Source: Apostichopus japonicus
Lineage: Eukaryota; Echinodermata; Holothuroidea; Aspidochirotida; Stichopodidae
Length of the DNA: 64,000 bases
Assembly: GCF_037975245.1 (NCBI RefSeq)
Contig: NC_092583.1
Location: 4,311,264 to 4,375,263 of the forward strand
Direction of reading: 5' to 3'
Shown: positions 12,445-54,113 of the stretch, in pieces
How the letters are laid out: every line of letters begins with the position of its first letter
Position numbering within the stretch: position 1 is the stretch's first letter
The notes under the pieces: model-generated
The model's database searches: none
Seen by the model: only the letters and a program-made list of their open reading frames with translations
What the model was told of the DNA's origin: nothing
Program-made: the position numbers and the translations under genes

Positions 12445-13767
12445 AAGTACATGCATCCACGTAGCTTTCAGTGTGTGGCGAAGATAACAAATTTACTCAA
12501 ATTTCGTGATATTTTTTAAAGCACCTCGCAACGGCAGAGTGAATGATGTTATCACGGCAAGTGAGCTGACAATATTTTTGTCTTGCTTTTTCATATTTTC
12601 TATAAAAAAAAGTAATTTTTAAGAAATTCTAAATAGACAAACAAGTAGCATATGACAGCTAAGCAAACATTACAAATGTATCACATTTCAAGGATAAATC
12701 AAAAAAGAATATTGCAGGAGAGTACATCGTTTGAAGAGCATCTGTCGTGATGACACCACACAAACCACTGCTGTATTCTCGGAGTAAATGAGGGTTTACC
12801 CATTCAGTTCGTCTTGATTACGAAAACAAACTTTAAGTATCTTATGATGCTACGAGAATGTCCTTTTTAAGGATTTAACCCTGCTGTAGCAGATGCTCAT
12901 GGCTTCAGTGTATTGTAAGAAATTGACGCAGTATATGTTTATTACTATTTATATTGCTTTTTGAAAGAAATAAACTTGCTTAAATGAAAAGTTCAGCGGT
13001 AAATTTATTTCAGTTTGCAGTCTGTATATTTTGTACAAAGGTTGAACATAGTAGTAAGCGGGTATATGATTAACGTAATAACGTTATTAACATGCGCTCC
13101 AGAGTCCAAGCAAGATCATCGGCACCAGATCAGTGTAAAGGGGTTCGATGTACTAAGTCCCTTCTAGCCTTCTTAGTTGCCTCTTTATTGTACCCTGTTT
13201 CCTCACCTTAACCAGCTCCAGGCCCTGCTCCGCCCATGCCTCACATCATGTGACACAGTGTGTCACTCAGATGAAAAGGAGTAGAATTACAGGGGCATGA
13301 TAATTTGTCTGATCTCATTTTCAGTGGGTGATTCCTTTCACCCATTTTACCCGATGAATGTTCGATCGCTATTTCATTTTCCCACCTCAAGTGTTTTCGC
13401 TTGTTACTTTACCTTTAAGATGGGCAAAATGGTAAGGAGTTTCATCATCAGGGCCCATTCGACCGACCGAATTCTCTATCCGGTGATAATTCGGCACCGC
13501 TGGGATGGACTTCCACCAATCGAACTATCATATTTACGAGTAAATACTCCAAGTGTGTAGATGATTTAGTTGAGTGCCGTCCCCTAACTTGTAATCAGCT
13601 GATAAACCTACCAATGTTTACAGACGTGCGAAGGTCAAAATATGGAGGGGGTTACGTTAGTTAGGCCTCGATAAAAAAAAAAAAAACGTTTCTTAAGCTA
13701 CCCTTTTATTCAAAAGAAAGCCATCTCTTACATATATTTTAAACAGGTATATAAAAGAACAGGAAAT
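12445..13767. other. Intergenic region upstream of ACAD11
   Basis: No recognisable gene. A TTTTAAACAG acceptor-like sequence about 20 bp before the ACAD11 start codon suggests a 5' UTR intron, so the promoter may be further upstream here. An AATAAA at about 12969 has no obvious gene attached. Confidence 0.5.
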
Positions 13768-42960
<29,193 letters not shown>

Positions 42961-44056
42961 AGGTAAAATACATTGCCATTGCATGTCTGTAATAATATGC
43001 TCTGCTTGGAGTTTTCTGTAATTTCCAGTGCATTAGGAAACAAATTATAATAATCATGGAAAATCAGAGACCTCTGTCCTCTGTTCCATATAAATATGCC
43101 AAATATGTAAAAAAAAAAAATATGTCAAATTTATTTTTAAAAATATGTCAAATTTATTTTTAAAAATATGTCAAATTTATGAGAAAAAAAAATGTCATAT
43201 ATATAAATGTGATAAGTATGACTGCCTATCCTCGTAGAATTGTCTTTCAAAAATGATTTAATAAGCATCATGAAAGGTGAGGTGGAAATAGAAAAATTTG
43301 AAATGTTACATTATATCTAAATTTCCCAGAAGGAGCAATTTTTCAATTTTTTTTCAATTTTTCTTTTACTACCCATTAGTATAACTAGATTTATTCTCTG
43401 TGATGTTTTGCAATTTCAGGTTATGGCGATTATTAAGAGCTTAGTGATTTAATATAACAAGATTAAATTTTTGGTCTTTTGTACCCTGATTTGCATTTTT
43501 GGTGTCTTCTTGAAATATCTCAAATTTTCATTTGAATATTTATCCAAAATAATTACAGTTAATCTTGAATGACTTAACTTCTTTTAAGGTATGACAAGTT
43601 AATCTTCCATTGGTTATGTCAAAAGTTTATTGAAAAATATTCTTTGAAAGATGTTCTATAAACTTATTCAGTTTTGTACCAAAGTTTATCAAGAGAACCA
43701 AGTCTGCTGGCAGAAGCTGTAAAACGTAAGCTACCAGTCCTCAGTGTTTCTAACAATGATGTCCGTTATCTTCACGAGAATGGCACGAGCCTAGCCAGCA
43801 CCCACCGTCCGTATTGGTAGAGCATCCATAAAGATAATATAAAACCCAAATCTCTCAATACCATACAGCTTATGCTGTTTCCATTTCTTTCCTCTTAAAT
43901 GTAGATGTCCAGATATTTCGAAATACCTAGTTTCACTGATATTTCTGTATCATTTTCCGACAGTTTTTGTAATGCAACTTTTTGCAAAGTATAAACAGGA
44001 TGTGTGATTTATTTTATTTATTTCTATGGAATGGTTTGTTCTAAATAAATAAAGTG
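42961..44056 (+). other. ACAD11 3' UTR with poly(A) signal
   Basis: AT-rich, non-coding. Overlapping AATAAA signals at 44044-44053 are a plausible polyadenylation site. A donor-like GTAAAA right after the stop codon (42963) and an acceptor-like TTTGCAATTTCAG ending at about 43420 allow, but do not prove, a 3' UTR intron. A short ATATGTCAAATTTAT repeat lies at about 43120-43200. Confidence 0.5.
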
Positions 44057-44149
44057 GATGTATTTTTTGATACATGTATTGAATTTCTTTAAAACATTTT
44101 GTTTGATGAGTTTTCTGCAAGCTGCTAAACAAGGTAGGATATATTTTGT

Positions 44150-44850
44150 GGAAAAGAAAGCAGTAGTTGGGATTCAACCAGGGACCTTCTGCAGCCAAAA
44201 CTTTTTCTCTACCACTAGACCATTAGGTGGGAGAAAGCTTTTGCTTGCTTTTCAGATATTTAAAGATCCAGTTGTTTGGACTTAGTGCTCTCATAAAACA
44301 TTTATCCACTGATCCTTTTCAGGGAGAGGGAACCTTGTCAGGGGGAGGGGTGCCGGCGAATACCCTTGTCCGCTTGGGAACTTTGTCAGGGGAGGGGCGC
44401 CGGCAAAGTCCTTTTGCCAGCTATCACTCACCCTGGACTTGAACCAAGCCGATCAGAAATGTCTAATCGCATATGGAACTACCGATTACACCATTTTGGT
44501 TCCCGATGAATACCTTTCTTACCTTTATACTTCCTGTACCTAACTGTTGAGAAATAATGCTCGTTTCTAATATTTAAGGTTCATAATGGGAGGAAACAGA
44601 TATAAGAATAGAAAAATGAAAACTGCATTCACTGGGGTTTGAACCCTAGACATGGAGTTTGTCTTGAGAACTAAGCACTGTGCCACTGTATCTGTTGAGA
44701 AATAATGCTCGTTCCGGTTATTTAAGGTTCATAAATGGGAGGAAAGAGATATAAGAACAGCAAAAGCAAATTGCCTACACTGGGGTTTGAACCCTAGACA
44801 TGGAGTTTGTCTTGAGAACTAACCACTGTGCCACTGTAACTGTTGAAAAA
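44150..44850 (-). repeat. Cluster of four minus-strand tRNA-like units, including a 148-bp tandem pair
   Basis: Read on the minus strand, each unit has a B box: GGTTGAATCCC (~44170), GGTTCAAGTCC (~44445), GGGTTCAAACCCC (~44636) and again (~44780). Upstream A-box-like sequences include TGGTCTAGTGGTAGAG. The 44230-44155 unit resembles tRNA-Cys (GGCTGCAGAAGGTCCCTGG). The last two units belong to a direct repeat with period 148 bp (CTGTTGA at 44544, 44692 and 44840). A GGGAGGGG...GCCGGC duplication lies between at 44320-44425. Probably SINE heads; none looks like an intact tRNA. Confidence 0.65.
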
Positions 44851-45149
44851 TAATGCTCGTCTCTAATACTTGAACCTAACAATGTAAGGAGACTTAAAAA
44901 AATACAAAAAAAGCCACTTGGCTTTGTGATTCCTTGCCATGTACTTTGCTCAAAATTTCAAATAAGTGAGGCAAATTTTCCAAGCGAGAAAGTAGAGAGA
45001 GATATTGGAAACTCTTGATACGATTTGGAAAGACTTCATCACACTAGGAGTTTCTCAGGACAAGAATGTTATTGATCCTGCTTTTTGGTTTCGATGATAA
45101 TCGTAACCTTTGTAGGACTTCATACAGGCAGAAGAGTGTGTGTGTGACG

Positions 45150-45720
45150 CATTGCTTGTAAACACGATATCTCAAAAAGGGAAAATTTGACCAATTTCAT
45201 AATTGGTGTGTAGGAACACCACATTGAGTAGAAGAACCCTATTGTTTTCTGGGAGGTCAAACGTCATTTGGGGTCACCAGAGGTCAAATTGTGAAACATG
45301 TAAAAACGATATCTCATGAAGGAAAGATTGAACTAATCTCATATATAGTATATATATAGTTGTGAAACGTTGTGTTCAAGACACTTATTATTTTTGGTGG
45401 AGATCAAAGGTCATTTGGCATTACCAAGGGTCAAATTGTTATACTTGGCATGAGCATGAATCATATTGAGAAGAAGTTTATTGTTTAATGTGGAGGTTAA
45501 AGGTCATCTGAGGTCAGCAGATGTCAAACACTGAAAACCTTGTAGACACTATATCTCAAGTTAGATGATTTTTTATAAGTGGCATGCGGATCCGTTATAT
45601 TGAATAGAAAAACTCAATTGCTTTGGTAACGGTCATTTGGGTCACCAGCAGTCAAACTCTGGAAACCATTTAAACATGGTACCGTATCTCACGGTAGAAA
45701 TCAGGACATTTTATATTACA
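45150..45720. repeat. Degenerate 120-140-bp tandem repeat
   Basis: Repeated blocks: CGATATCTCA, GAGGTCAAA.GTCATTTGGGG, TCACCAGAGGTCAAA and TTGAGTAGAAGAACC-like. Equivalent points are at 45165, 45307, 45549 and 45684. No coding potential. Confidence 0.75.
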
Positions 45721-46062
45721 ACAGCTGTTTCTGGTGAATAAGCAGAAGTCTATTGCAATGAAGTAATCAAAATTTCAATGTCACTTTTGCATTCTGGTTT
45801 TTAATTATCCTCAGCCATTCCTCAAAGACTGGAAAGAAGAATCACGATGAAGAATAGATGCTACAGCAAGAGATGAAATGAAAGTCAGATCATTTTAATC
45901 CTACGGATTAAATTTAACATTTTCATATGAGGGATGCTAATCTCTGACATATTGCTGTTTTGGACATCGATTAAACTTCACACAGAAATTGGTATTTGAA
46001 AAAGAATGTCTTGAAAGCCAGCAGACAGTGTTCATGCAATTCGTAATTGCTCATCTACTCTA

Positions 46063-46356
46063 CGGAAGCTTAAAAGTTGTCAATTAAACATTTTACAGAA
46101 AATTGTTCAATTGCTCAGTTGGAATGAAGTGAACAATTGAACATTTTGCAGAAAAATGTTGAATTGACGAGATACGATAAGTTGTCTATTAAACATTTTG
46201 CAGAAAATTGTTCAATTGCTCAGTTAAAGTAACTGAGTAATGCAACATTTTTCTGATTTTTGATAAGATTTTATCTTGTTATCTAAGCAATTTACTGGAA
46301 AATGTCAACTTATGGGGCAAAGTTTTTCCTATGTTGATGGCACTTTTAAGCTTCTG
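46063..46356. repeat. Inverted-repeat (fold-back) element with internal repeats
   Basis: TACGGAAGCTTAAAAGT near 46063 is matched in inverse near 46340-46356 (ACTTTTAAGCTTCTGTA), 17 bp with one mismatch. Between them AACATTTTGCAGAAAATTGTTCAATTG-type segments are repeated directly and inverted. It looks like a small non-autonomous fold-back element of unknown family. Confidence 0.55.
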
Positions 46357-46369
46357 TATCTACTTTGAC

Positions 46370-48180
46370 TGTCTGTTTTATAAACAAATGTAATAATTTT
46401 TATCTAAGTCCACTTCAGCAGATCACCTAGCTCCATGTCCAGGTAGCCAGCCACTAAATCTGTTTGATCACCAAGAGGTCAATTTTTTTTAAATCCAAAT
46501 TGGAATAATAATTTCAATCAATAATGGTTGTTGGTACATGTAGAAGACATTGTTTTAAATGATTTAGTCATTCCTTGTGAAGGATCTCAAATTTAGGGGG
46601 GGGGGGGGAAGAGATGTTCCACACTATACCTATATGATGAGAGATTTCCAGACGTTACTGAAAGAGATGGGCGGAGGTTCAACAGGATCTGTACTGGTTT
46701 GTCCCGTCTTTGATGATGGAATGAAAGGTTGGACTCGACAGGGTGAGAGAGACCGTGAGTCACAGAAAAAATTGGAAACATTTTTGGGGAAGAAAAAATA
46801 TAGGACAACTCTTGCCATTCATAGAGTGTTCCTAATGACAAGTTCCTCCTATGCTAACTTTTCCAGAATCTGTTTGGAGTTAGCCCCATCTTTGTTTGTT
46901 TTGTTTACTTTCTTTGCTTTCTTTTGTTTCTTGGATACAATTGATCACTGCTTTACAGTATTAAACAAACAATATTTTGATCCAGCACTGGCTGTAATTT
47001 ATCAAAATCAAAGAAAATGGTATTTAAAAAACAGCACCCACTTTATAGATTTTGGTAAAATAAAAATAGGTACTTGAGTGAGTAATTAGCAGTTTCTTTC
47101 TTTTTGTGGCAAGTATGCTCTTTGAGTCCTATTGTTTTAGCTGTATTATATCAATGAATAGTCCACGCAATCACCGTTTCAAATGCCAAGAAAGTGTTTC
47201 GATCATTGGAAATTAATGAGTTTGCATGGTTTTGTAATTGTCTGATTAATATATATATATTCATATATATTTTGAAAAATTCTTCAACTCATTTCTATGT
47301 AAAAATTTGTGTAAATTTTGTACGAATAAGAAAATATTCTCTTTTCATACTTGGTATTTTCAACCTAATTCAAATAAGATCAGTTAAAGTATGTAATGAA
47401 TTTGAAAAAAATAATAATGAAATATAATTTATAGAAATCTTTGATTTTCCGTTTCTATTCTTACACTTTTTTTCGACAATGGTTCATTAAATATTTCATC
47501 CGACCAGTCAAGGCTTTCTTCTGTATAGTTGCATTTGCAAAAAAACTGAAAATTAAAAAACTTTGTGTTTTCAAGGTTGCGATGTGTATGTGTATGTGAG
47601 TTCTGAACAAGTTTATATCTGGCGAATATGATTGGAAAAGGGTGTTTGCTTTATCTGAGCGTCACTCGGTTGAAGATCCCGGTAGAGGCATGGGATGGAT
47701 TCCCCACTACCTTTCACCAATTTCTCGCCTTTTAATGAAGCCAAAACAAACAATTTGTACGTTATGCAGCGTCACATATGCGCAGTTATTGTTCCTACCA
47801 ATGCGATTACATTTTCATCCTTTCAAGGCCATCTCTATCCTTTTACTGGAGATTAATAGTAAATTTCTGTTTTTGAAGGCAAAAAGAAGAGCAAGAAAAG
47901 AAAAAACGCAGACTATTTTTTTTTTATACAAACATTACTCTGTGTTTTTGATATTCACAAAAGAAAATGACAAGATTTCTTCGATGGTTATTTTATCAAT
48001 ATTTTACGCAAAAAAAAATCACGTGATGAGTTTTACATCCATAAATATTATCTTAGGCTCTTACAAAACAGGTAGTTTTTACAAAAAGCAAAAATAGCTC
48101 GTCAAGGAAGACACTCCGGTGATCTTAAATGTTATTTTGTTGGATAGTTTGAAGTGACTCAAAAATTATATCCATTTTAT
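46370..48180. other. Gene-poor region between ACAD11 and Wnt3
   Basis: Two longer open frames (46577-47077 and 47642-48097, plus) show no recognisable domain, are low in complexity at their ends and have no splice or promoter support. I see no real gene. Confidence 0.5.
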
Positions 48181-48189
48181 CTTTCTAAT

Positions 48190-49080
48190 TATACAGTATA
48201 CGCTGACCATTCGCTTACAATGCTTAAGTAACATTTTGCAAATGCATTCAAATAACCCTTTAGAATACAATGCTTAAGTTGCCATGAGGATCACCATTGG
48301 CTCAGTGTGTTGTACAGATATTGATAACTTGGTACATAAAGGGTCACCCTAGCATCTAGTGCAAAGTGCAGTGGGATAACCACTTTGTGTTGTTTTAACT
48401 GCACTGTGATCCTGGTATAATATTATGTAAAACCCAATAGGATCACCCTTAGCTTACCACATAGTACAGTCATTGCAAACTATACGTTAGGATCACCCTT
48501 AGCATTCAGTGTTGTACCATCATTGCATAGTGCATTAGGATATCCCTTTGTGCCTATGTTTTAACCTCACAGTAATCCTTTTAAAAAACATTTAAAACAA
48601 AATATGTAGAACGCACTAGGATTACCCTTAGCTTACAGTGTTGCACTATCGTTGAAAAAGGTCACCCTTGGTATAAAACGTAGAACAGGTTAAGTAAAAT
48701 ACATAGGGTCGCCCTAGGACAGGATATATAATGGCATTGTGAATCGCGCATTAGGATCACCCCTATAGCTTAAACGGTTATATGGCCACCGACTGTAAAA
48801 AGACACTATGACAACCTTTAGTTACACAATACAGTAACTCCATCCCCTGCCTTATAATGTTACATTTTCAAATACATAATATATATATATGGCACGACCT
48901 TCAGCTTACAACGTTTTACCCTATGTTTTGCATAATCAATTAGGCACATCTTTATCTGATAATGTGACACTACCGTTGCTTAATAAAATTAAGCGTATAC
49001 CCCTTAGCTAACAACGTTATACTATCATTGCATAATACACTAGGTACACCCTTAGCTTCGACTATTTCAAAATATGTTAC
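48190..49080. repeat. Degenerate ~50-bp tandem satellite
   Basis: AGGATCACCCTTAGC-like cores recur about every 48-50 bp (for example near 48440, 48488, 48538, 48617), separated by CAGTGTTGTACCATCATTGCA-like spacers. Divergence is high towards the right. No coding potential. Confidence 0.75.
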
Positions 49081-49084
49081 ATCT

Positions 49085-50660
49085 TATGTACAAAATATCA
49101 TAACAAAAAATGACTGATATACGACAGGCATTTGAATATTAAAAAAAAGTGGTTCAATTTATATAATTAAATATTAGGTTACTTCATTACTGTTTAAATA
49201 TTGGTGCGCACCGTGGCTTGGTACATCAGGACGTAGGATAAACTTGGAGGACCGTAAAAAAAAAAAAGTCCATTTTGTGGAAAGGACTCAGTTCGTGTTT
49301 ATGTTGTTAGAAAAAACCCAAAAGATCTCTCTTCCTTGGTCAAGATTGATAAAGATTACAATTTATAAAATATTGAATTACTAGCAGTGATAAAGCAGCT
49401 TTCCTTCGAAACCAACAAGTTGCTAGGGTTCTCAAGAAATAGGCACAAGCGGCCTAATTTGTTTAGTCGAATTTAAACAAAGTACGATGTGGATAGTTCT
49501 TGAATTTCTTTTCTTACATCAAGCTTGAAGCTTCAGAGAGCGTCTTTATTTGTTTCCATTGGCATTTTGATATAAACATGTTAACTTAAATCGTTTAAAA
49601 ACCTCCCTTCTCCCCTAACTTGTACGATAATTCACACATTATTATTACGTACGAACTTTACTGAGATAACATTGTTCTCTAATGCCTCGTCTTCAAACAA
49701 GAATTATATACACATTACAACAGTACTGAGATATTTGTGCAACCAAAAAAAAAATGTTTATATACGAGACTGTATACAAAATGGACAATTTGTAACTTTG
49801 ATATAATAAAAACGGTGAAATAAACATAAAAGAGATAATATATACAGATTTCAGACCTTATCCCATTCTTTTAACTTTGTATTATGATTTTTTTGTAATT
49901 TTTTAGTGATTATTATTTGTATTTGCATGGGATCGTTTTTACTTTAAGCAGAATATAAGACGAGAATAGAGTGTCTCTCGTTTTGCGTTAATACCACCAG
50001 ACAATTTACCCACAGCAGTGTCTCGCAAAGAGCTCTCTGTCTATACGAAACAGAAACAAGCAGAGTACCCTTACAAATGAAACCTTTGTTTTACGCTTAA
50101 TCTCGACTCCTAACCCAATTTTCATCCTGATTCTACACATTTTATTTCCATCAATTTTTGAAGGTCAACATACTCCTTTTTTTGTTTTGTAGTTTGTCCT
50201 AAATGTTTTATATTTGTGTTGATCATGTATATAGATATTATGCTTTCAAACATTTTCCTATTTAATTCCCTAGGTGGAAGTTTGTTCCAGACGTCAGAGA
50301 GAATTTAAAATAGTTAATGTCATATATTACCAAAATGGTAATTTATTGAACAAAGCTAATACAAAGATCGTAAGGTGACATGTGCTCCGTTTTCTCTTGA
50401 GATGGGCCTTTGTTGGCATATTCTTTTTCTCGAGTGAAATTAATATTGTTGTTTAAGTAAATATAACGATAGGTTTACGTCATTTGTCTCATACCGAAAT
50501 TAAATAACCCGATTATAGAAGCAATGACCTCAAATATTGCAATCCTAAACGGCCTAACCTTGGAGTAAATCATTTCACACTCTTGAAAATTAATCCACTG
50601 GCAAATATTTCACCCTGGAAGAAGCACAGTACACGGTACGGAGAAGAAGACATATGATGA
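49085..50660. other. Non-coding region 3' of Wnt3
   Basis: AT-rich with no gene. On the minus strand an AATAAA at about 50341-50346 could end a Wnt3 3' UTR of about 830 bases. A perfect TGACGTCA lies at 50658-50665. Confidence 0.45.
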
Positions 50661-50684
50661 CGTCATTTTTGTAAGACGCCCTCT

Positions 50685-50905
50685 TTACCTCCGTGTTCGG
50701 GGTTATTACCATACATTCTCCACCCTAATATGAAGGGGCCGGAATCAAAATAGTTCCATGGTTGTTCATGCATAATTTGCGTATTTATTCGTGGACAAGT
50801 AAATATGTATTTGTCCTTCCTAGGTACTTCTGGCTTGGTAATACCAAACATTCTGCACAGTAATGTGAAGGGGCCGAAATCAAAAACGTTCCGTACCGGT
50901 GATTG
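50685..50905. repeat. Two-copy local duplication in Wnt3 3' flank
   Basis: GGTTATTACCATACATTCT...AATATGAAGGGGCCGGAATC near 50700-50750 recurs as GGTAATACCAAACATTCT...AATGTGAAGGGGCCGAAATC near 50836-50880. The open frame across it on the minus strand simply reads the duplication and is not a recognised protein. Confidence 0.8.
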
Positions 50906-51173
50906 TGTATATAAAAGCCGGACATTAGCGTGGAAAAAGATGTTTCCGCGTCTGTCTTGTTGAAACAATTCAAATACACCGTGATCATCACCAAAATCTG
51001 TCTCATTGGTAGTCACATAGTTTTCACTTTGTTTGTCTGTAAAACGTTGACAGTTATCTGTTATTCATATACACACAAATCGTCCAGAATTGTTTTTACT
51101 TTTTTTCAAAATATTTTCAGCCGACAGTTTTTTTTTCTGCCAATTTTGTGAGTATTTTCTTTTCTTGTCGCAG

Positions 51174-54113
51174 TTATTTACAGGTGTACAATTCGTAGGA
51201 TATCTGGCACTTCCGACACACCACGTCACAACACCAAACAAACCGACAGTCGCACCTGTCGTCTCTAATGACCGTCTGCGTGTTATGACCCCTCCCACAA
51301 CACAAAAGTTCGCAGCCGTCGATCCCGTGTGACGTCAGATTGCATTCTCTCCCCACAGTGCCGAGCGAGCCGACGGAAGGGTTGTACTGGCAGTAGTCGG
51401 GCGACCTCTCGAAATATATCAGATCGTCCAAAGTCGGATCCTTAAAGTGCGAGTATCTGGGCTCTAGGACCTCTTTGTTAGCACGGTGTTCCCGCATGAC
51501 TTTGACTGCCATTTCGGCGGCGCTGTCGTATTTGACTTTTAAGATATTACCGAGCTTTCTGAACGACGCCATTTGCCACCAGCAGGTCTTGAGTTCGCAA
51601 CTGCCCGAGATCCCGTGACATTTGCACTTCAGTTCCATGTTGTTTAAGACCACCTGTAAAGTAAAGAGGGGGAACAACACATTTGTTTCAGTCAGCTGTT
51701 TAATCGATGTATGCATAATTATGACGTAATACCATGAAACCATGCTGCGAAACTAAGGCTGGTCAAACTAAAGGTAGGATGGGTACTTGGAAGGGTCCAA
51801 GTATGCAATCACTCATGAATGAATGAAAATAGTGTCGACTAAGTCCGTTTCAAATGACTTACCTCTATATTAATCCCATCCCCCCCCCCCCCAACAGAGA
51901 CACATACACGAAACGCACCTCACACCCTCACGCCTCGATAAAGACATATATTTCTAGGCTACGTGAACAAACCGTAACCGGGAGGAAGGGGTAAAAGTGT
52001 ATGGGTGTGGGGATAGGATAATAATAATAATTAATAATAATTTATTTTGTAAAGCGTAAAATCCACAAAAGTGGATAGGATGAAGCTTCTAGTTCATACT
52101 ATAAGCACAAGGCCGATTCTGTGGATGTGTACAATAATTGTCTGGATTATTCAACTGAAAACTGCAATCGTATTCTCCAACTGGTACAATAGACCTCCTC
52201 CAACACCCCCCCCCCCCCCCAAAAAAAAAAAACACACACACACTTTGCAACTGATTATGTTAGCTTCTCGATTTTCGCTTGGAGTGCCACCGAATTTGTT
52301 ATAAAAGAAAACAGGCGGAATACGTGGTTTCATATTAATTGGTTTCTTATTTTACTATTTTAAGCAAAGTCAAATAGAATGAAAATGATGTCGATAATTT
52401 TAGTCTATTTGTTTCAATATACTTAAGGTATCAGGTAAATGAAACTATGTTCGGTAAAACGGCGTTCCTTACCTGTCGACCAGCCTCATTGTTATGCCTG
52501 TTCATCTGACCTCTGGCCCGGTAAGTCAAATCCTGTGGGATCAGAAAATCTCTGCTGAAGCGAACCCCATATCGTACATCCTCGCTGCATCCTCCCCAAT
52601 GCCACGTATCATTTGGGATGATTTCCATATCGGAGCCAACTGGAAAGACAAAAAGAAAATTGTAATAATTTTGACGTAACAAACTCAATTTTAACTTGTC
52701 GTTTTATAGAACAAACAACCGCAATTTTCAATTTGAAATATTTAGAGTCTCAAAATATGCTTTAATTACGAATCATTCTATTTCGACTCTGCAAATTTAT
52801 CTCATTGTTTAGAACAATTATTTTCAAAATTGACTTTTACGGTTTAGGCGTTGCCACGACGACTGAACAAGAGGAAATTGAGAAACTTCGCTTTTGCCAT
52901 TTCAAATAGAGGAATAGTTTCTCTCCTGAAGAAGCTACTGTTTGGAAAGAAACATCCGGCCCGCTAGCTAACCTTTTGGTTTTTGTATTGTTAGATTTTG
53001 TTGATTTTATTTTTTAACATTTTAGCGGCTTTTGATGTACAAATGTTGTACGGACTTGTGTTAACATCGTTTTGACCAGTCCTGAAATTCATCACACACA
53101 CACACATGTTTGTGTTTCATTCAGACCGAGGACCCCATTTTTTTTTCCATTGTTCAAATCCGCGTACCCTAACTTTAACAATACCCCACACAATAGAATT
53201 CTTCCGAGGACGTGGTGATTCTTTAGAAATCACAACCGAGGACCTGAAATTCTTTTGTTCAAGTCCTCGGTCAGATAGAAACACAAACGCACACACACAC
53301 AATAGTACTCACGTTGTGGTCCTTTATGACGTCGGTCACATCCACAACTGAGATGATCTCCTCGTGCGCATGAGCGGGAGATTGAATGGACCAATCCGGC
53401 TGCGAGTATAGAGTTGACAAAAGCTGTTTCCCGAGAACCTTTTAGTAGAGAAATGGAAATATTATATCAAGATCAGAGAAATGTCGAAGTATTTCATAGA
53501 ATGGTTATTCCATCGCTGTGTTTTGCATTTCACCACATATATACTACTGCATATGAGTACACGCAGACAAACATATATAAACTTTTCTTAATATATATAA
53601 GCCGATTCCTCTATATTTTCGTAACGAAAATTTAAAAACAAATAATTAAAGCTTTCCCATTTTCTGGGTTTGGACAAGACATTCAAGGAAAAACCTGAAA
53701 ACGTAAAAAATATTTTGACGTTATTGTTTTTTTGTTTTTTGTTTTTGTTTTTACCAACGTCATTTCTCTAAGTTCCCGGTTCTAGTTATGGCCCGTTTAC
53801 ACGTGAACATGACGTCACCATTTTATTTAAAGGCGTGAGTATTGAGAATCTCATTGAGTCCATTTACTCACCAATATTTAGTACATTCCCAAATACAGAC
53901 TCGTCGCCATCTATCGTGCTGCAATTCCATCTCCGTCCTTCGAATTGTACCTGGCACTCGAAGATGCCGATTCTAGCGCCCTCTGCCACGCTTGGCATCA
54001 TTTCAATGTTTGACTGACAGAATCTTAACACTTTCTCGTTACGTAATCCAGGGATGGACGTGCACTCCATGTCGGCAGGCTCGAGGTTGGCGGTATACCC
54101 AGTACCCATAACC
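51174..54113 (-). CDS. WNT3: Wnt3 ligand, exons 2-5 (signal-peptide exon not found)
   Basis: Minus-strand exons 54113-53872, 53438-53313, 52639-52473 and 51653-51174 join in phase to 337 residues plus stop. Wnt3 is a secreted, palmitoleoylated ligand for Frizzled/LRP6 in canonical Wnt signalling. Visible landmarks are [61 protein letters not shown], the acylation loop [17 protein letters not shown], the Wnt3-typical [19 protein letters not shown] and the C-terminal YELYTCK. HKGP, SEMV/AEMA-VxxHRE and TSHGIDGC favour Wnt3 over Wnt4 and Wnt16. Exon 2 starts with one base completing a codon (phase 2), the same phase as human WNT3 exon 1/2. The short exon with initiator and signal peptide must lie upstream (right), perhaps outside the window. 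The most upstream in-frame ATG (54109) would lack a signal peptide. Confidence 0.94.

Noticed and set aside
13748..13757. TATATAAAAG as the ACAD11 TATA box
   Set aside because: It lies only about 11-20 bases before the start codon, so transcription would begin past the ATG; a 5' UTR intron acceptor just upstream is more likely.
46577..47077. 166-codon plus-strand open frame
   Set aside because: No recognisable domain; begins in a poly-G tract, no promoter or splice context, and composition is like the flanking non-coding DNA.
47642..48097. 151-codon plus-strand open frame
   Set aside because: No family similarity seen; Lys- and Phe-rich as expected of AT-rich chance frames.
51174..54113. 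Wnt4 or Wnt16 identity
   Set aside because: RRWNCST and WHWGGCS resemble those families, but CGCDxxHKGP, the KYDSAxEM segment and [18 protein letters not shown] together fit Wnt3 best.
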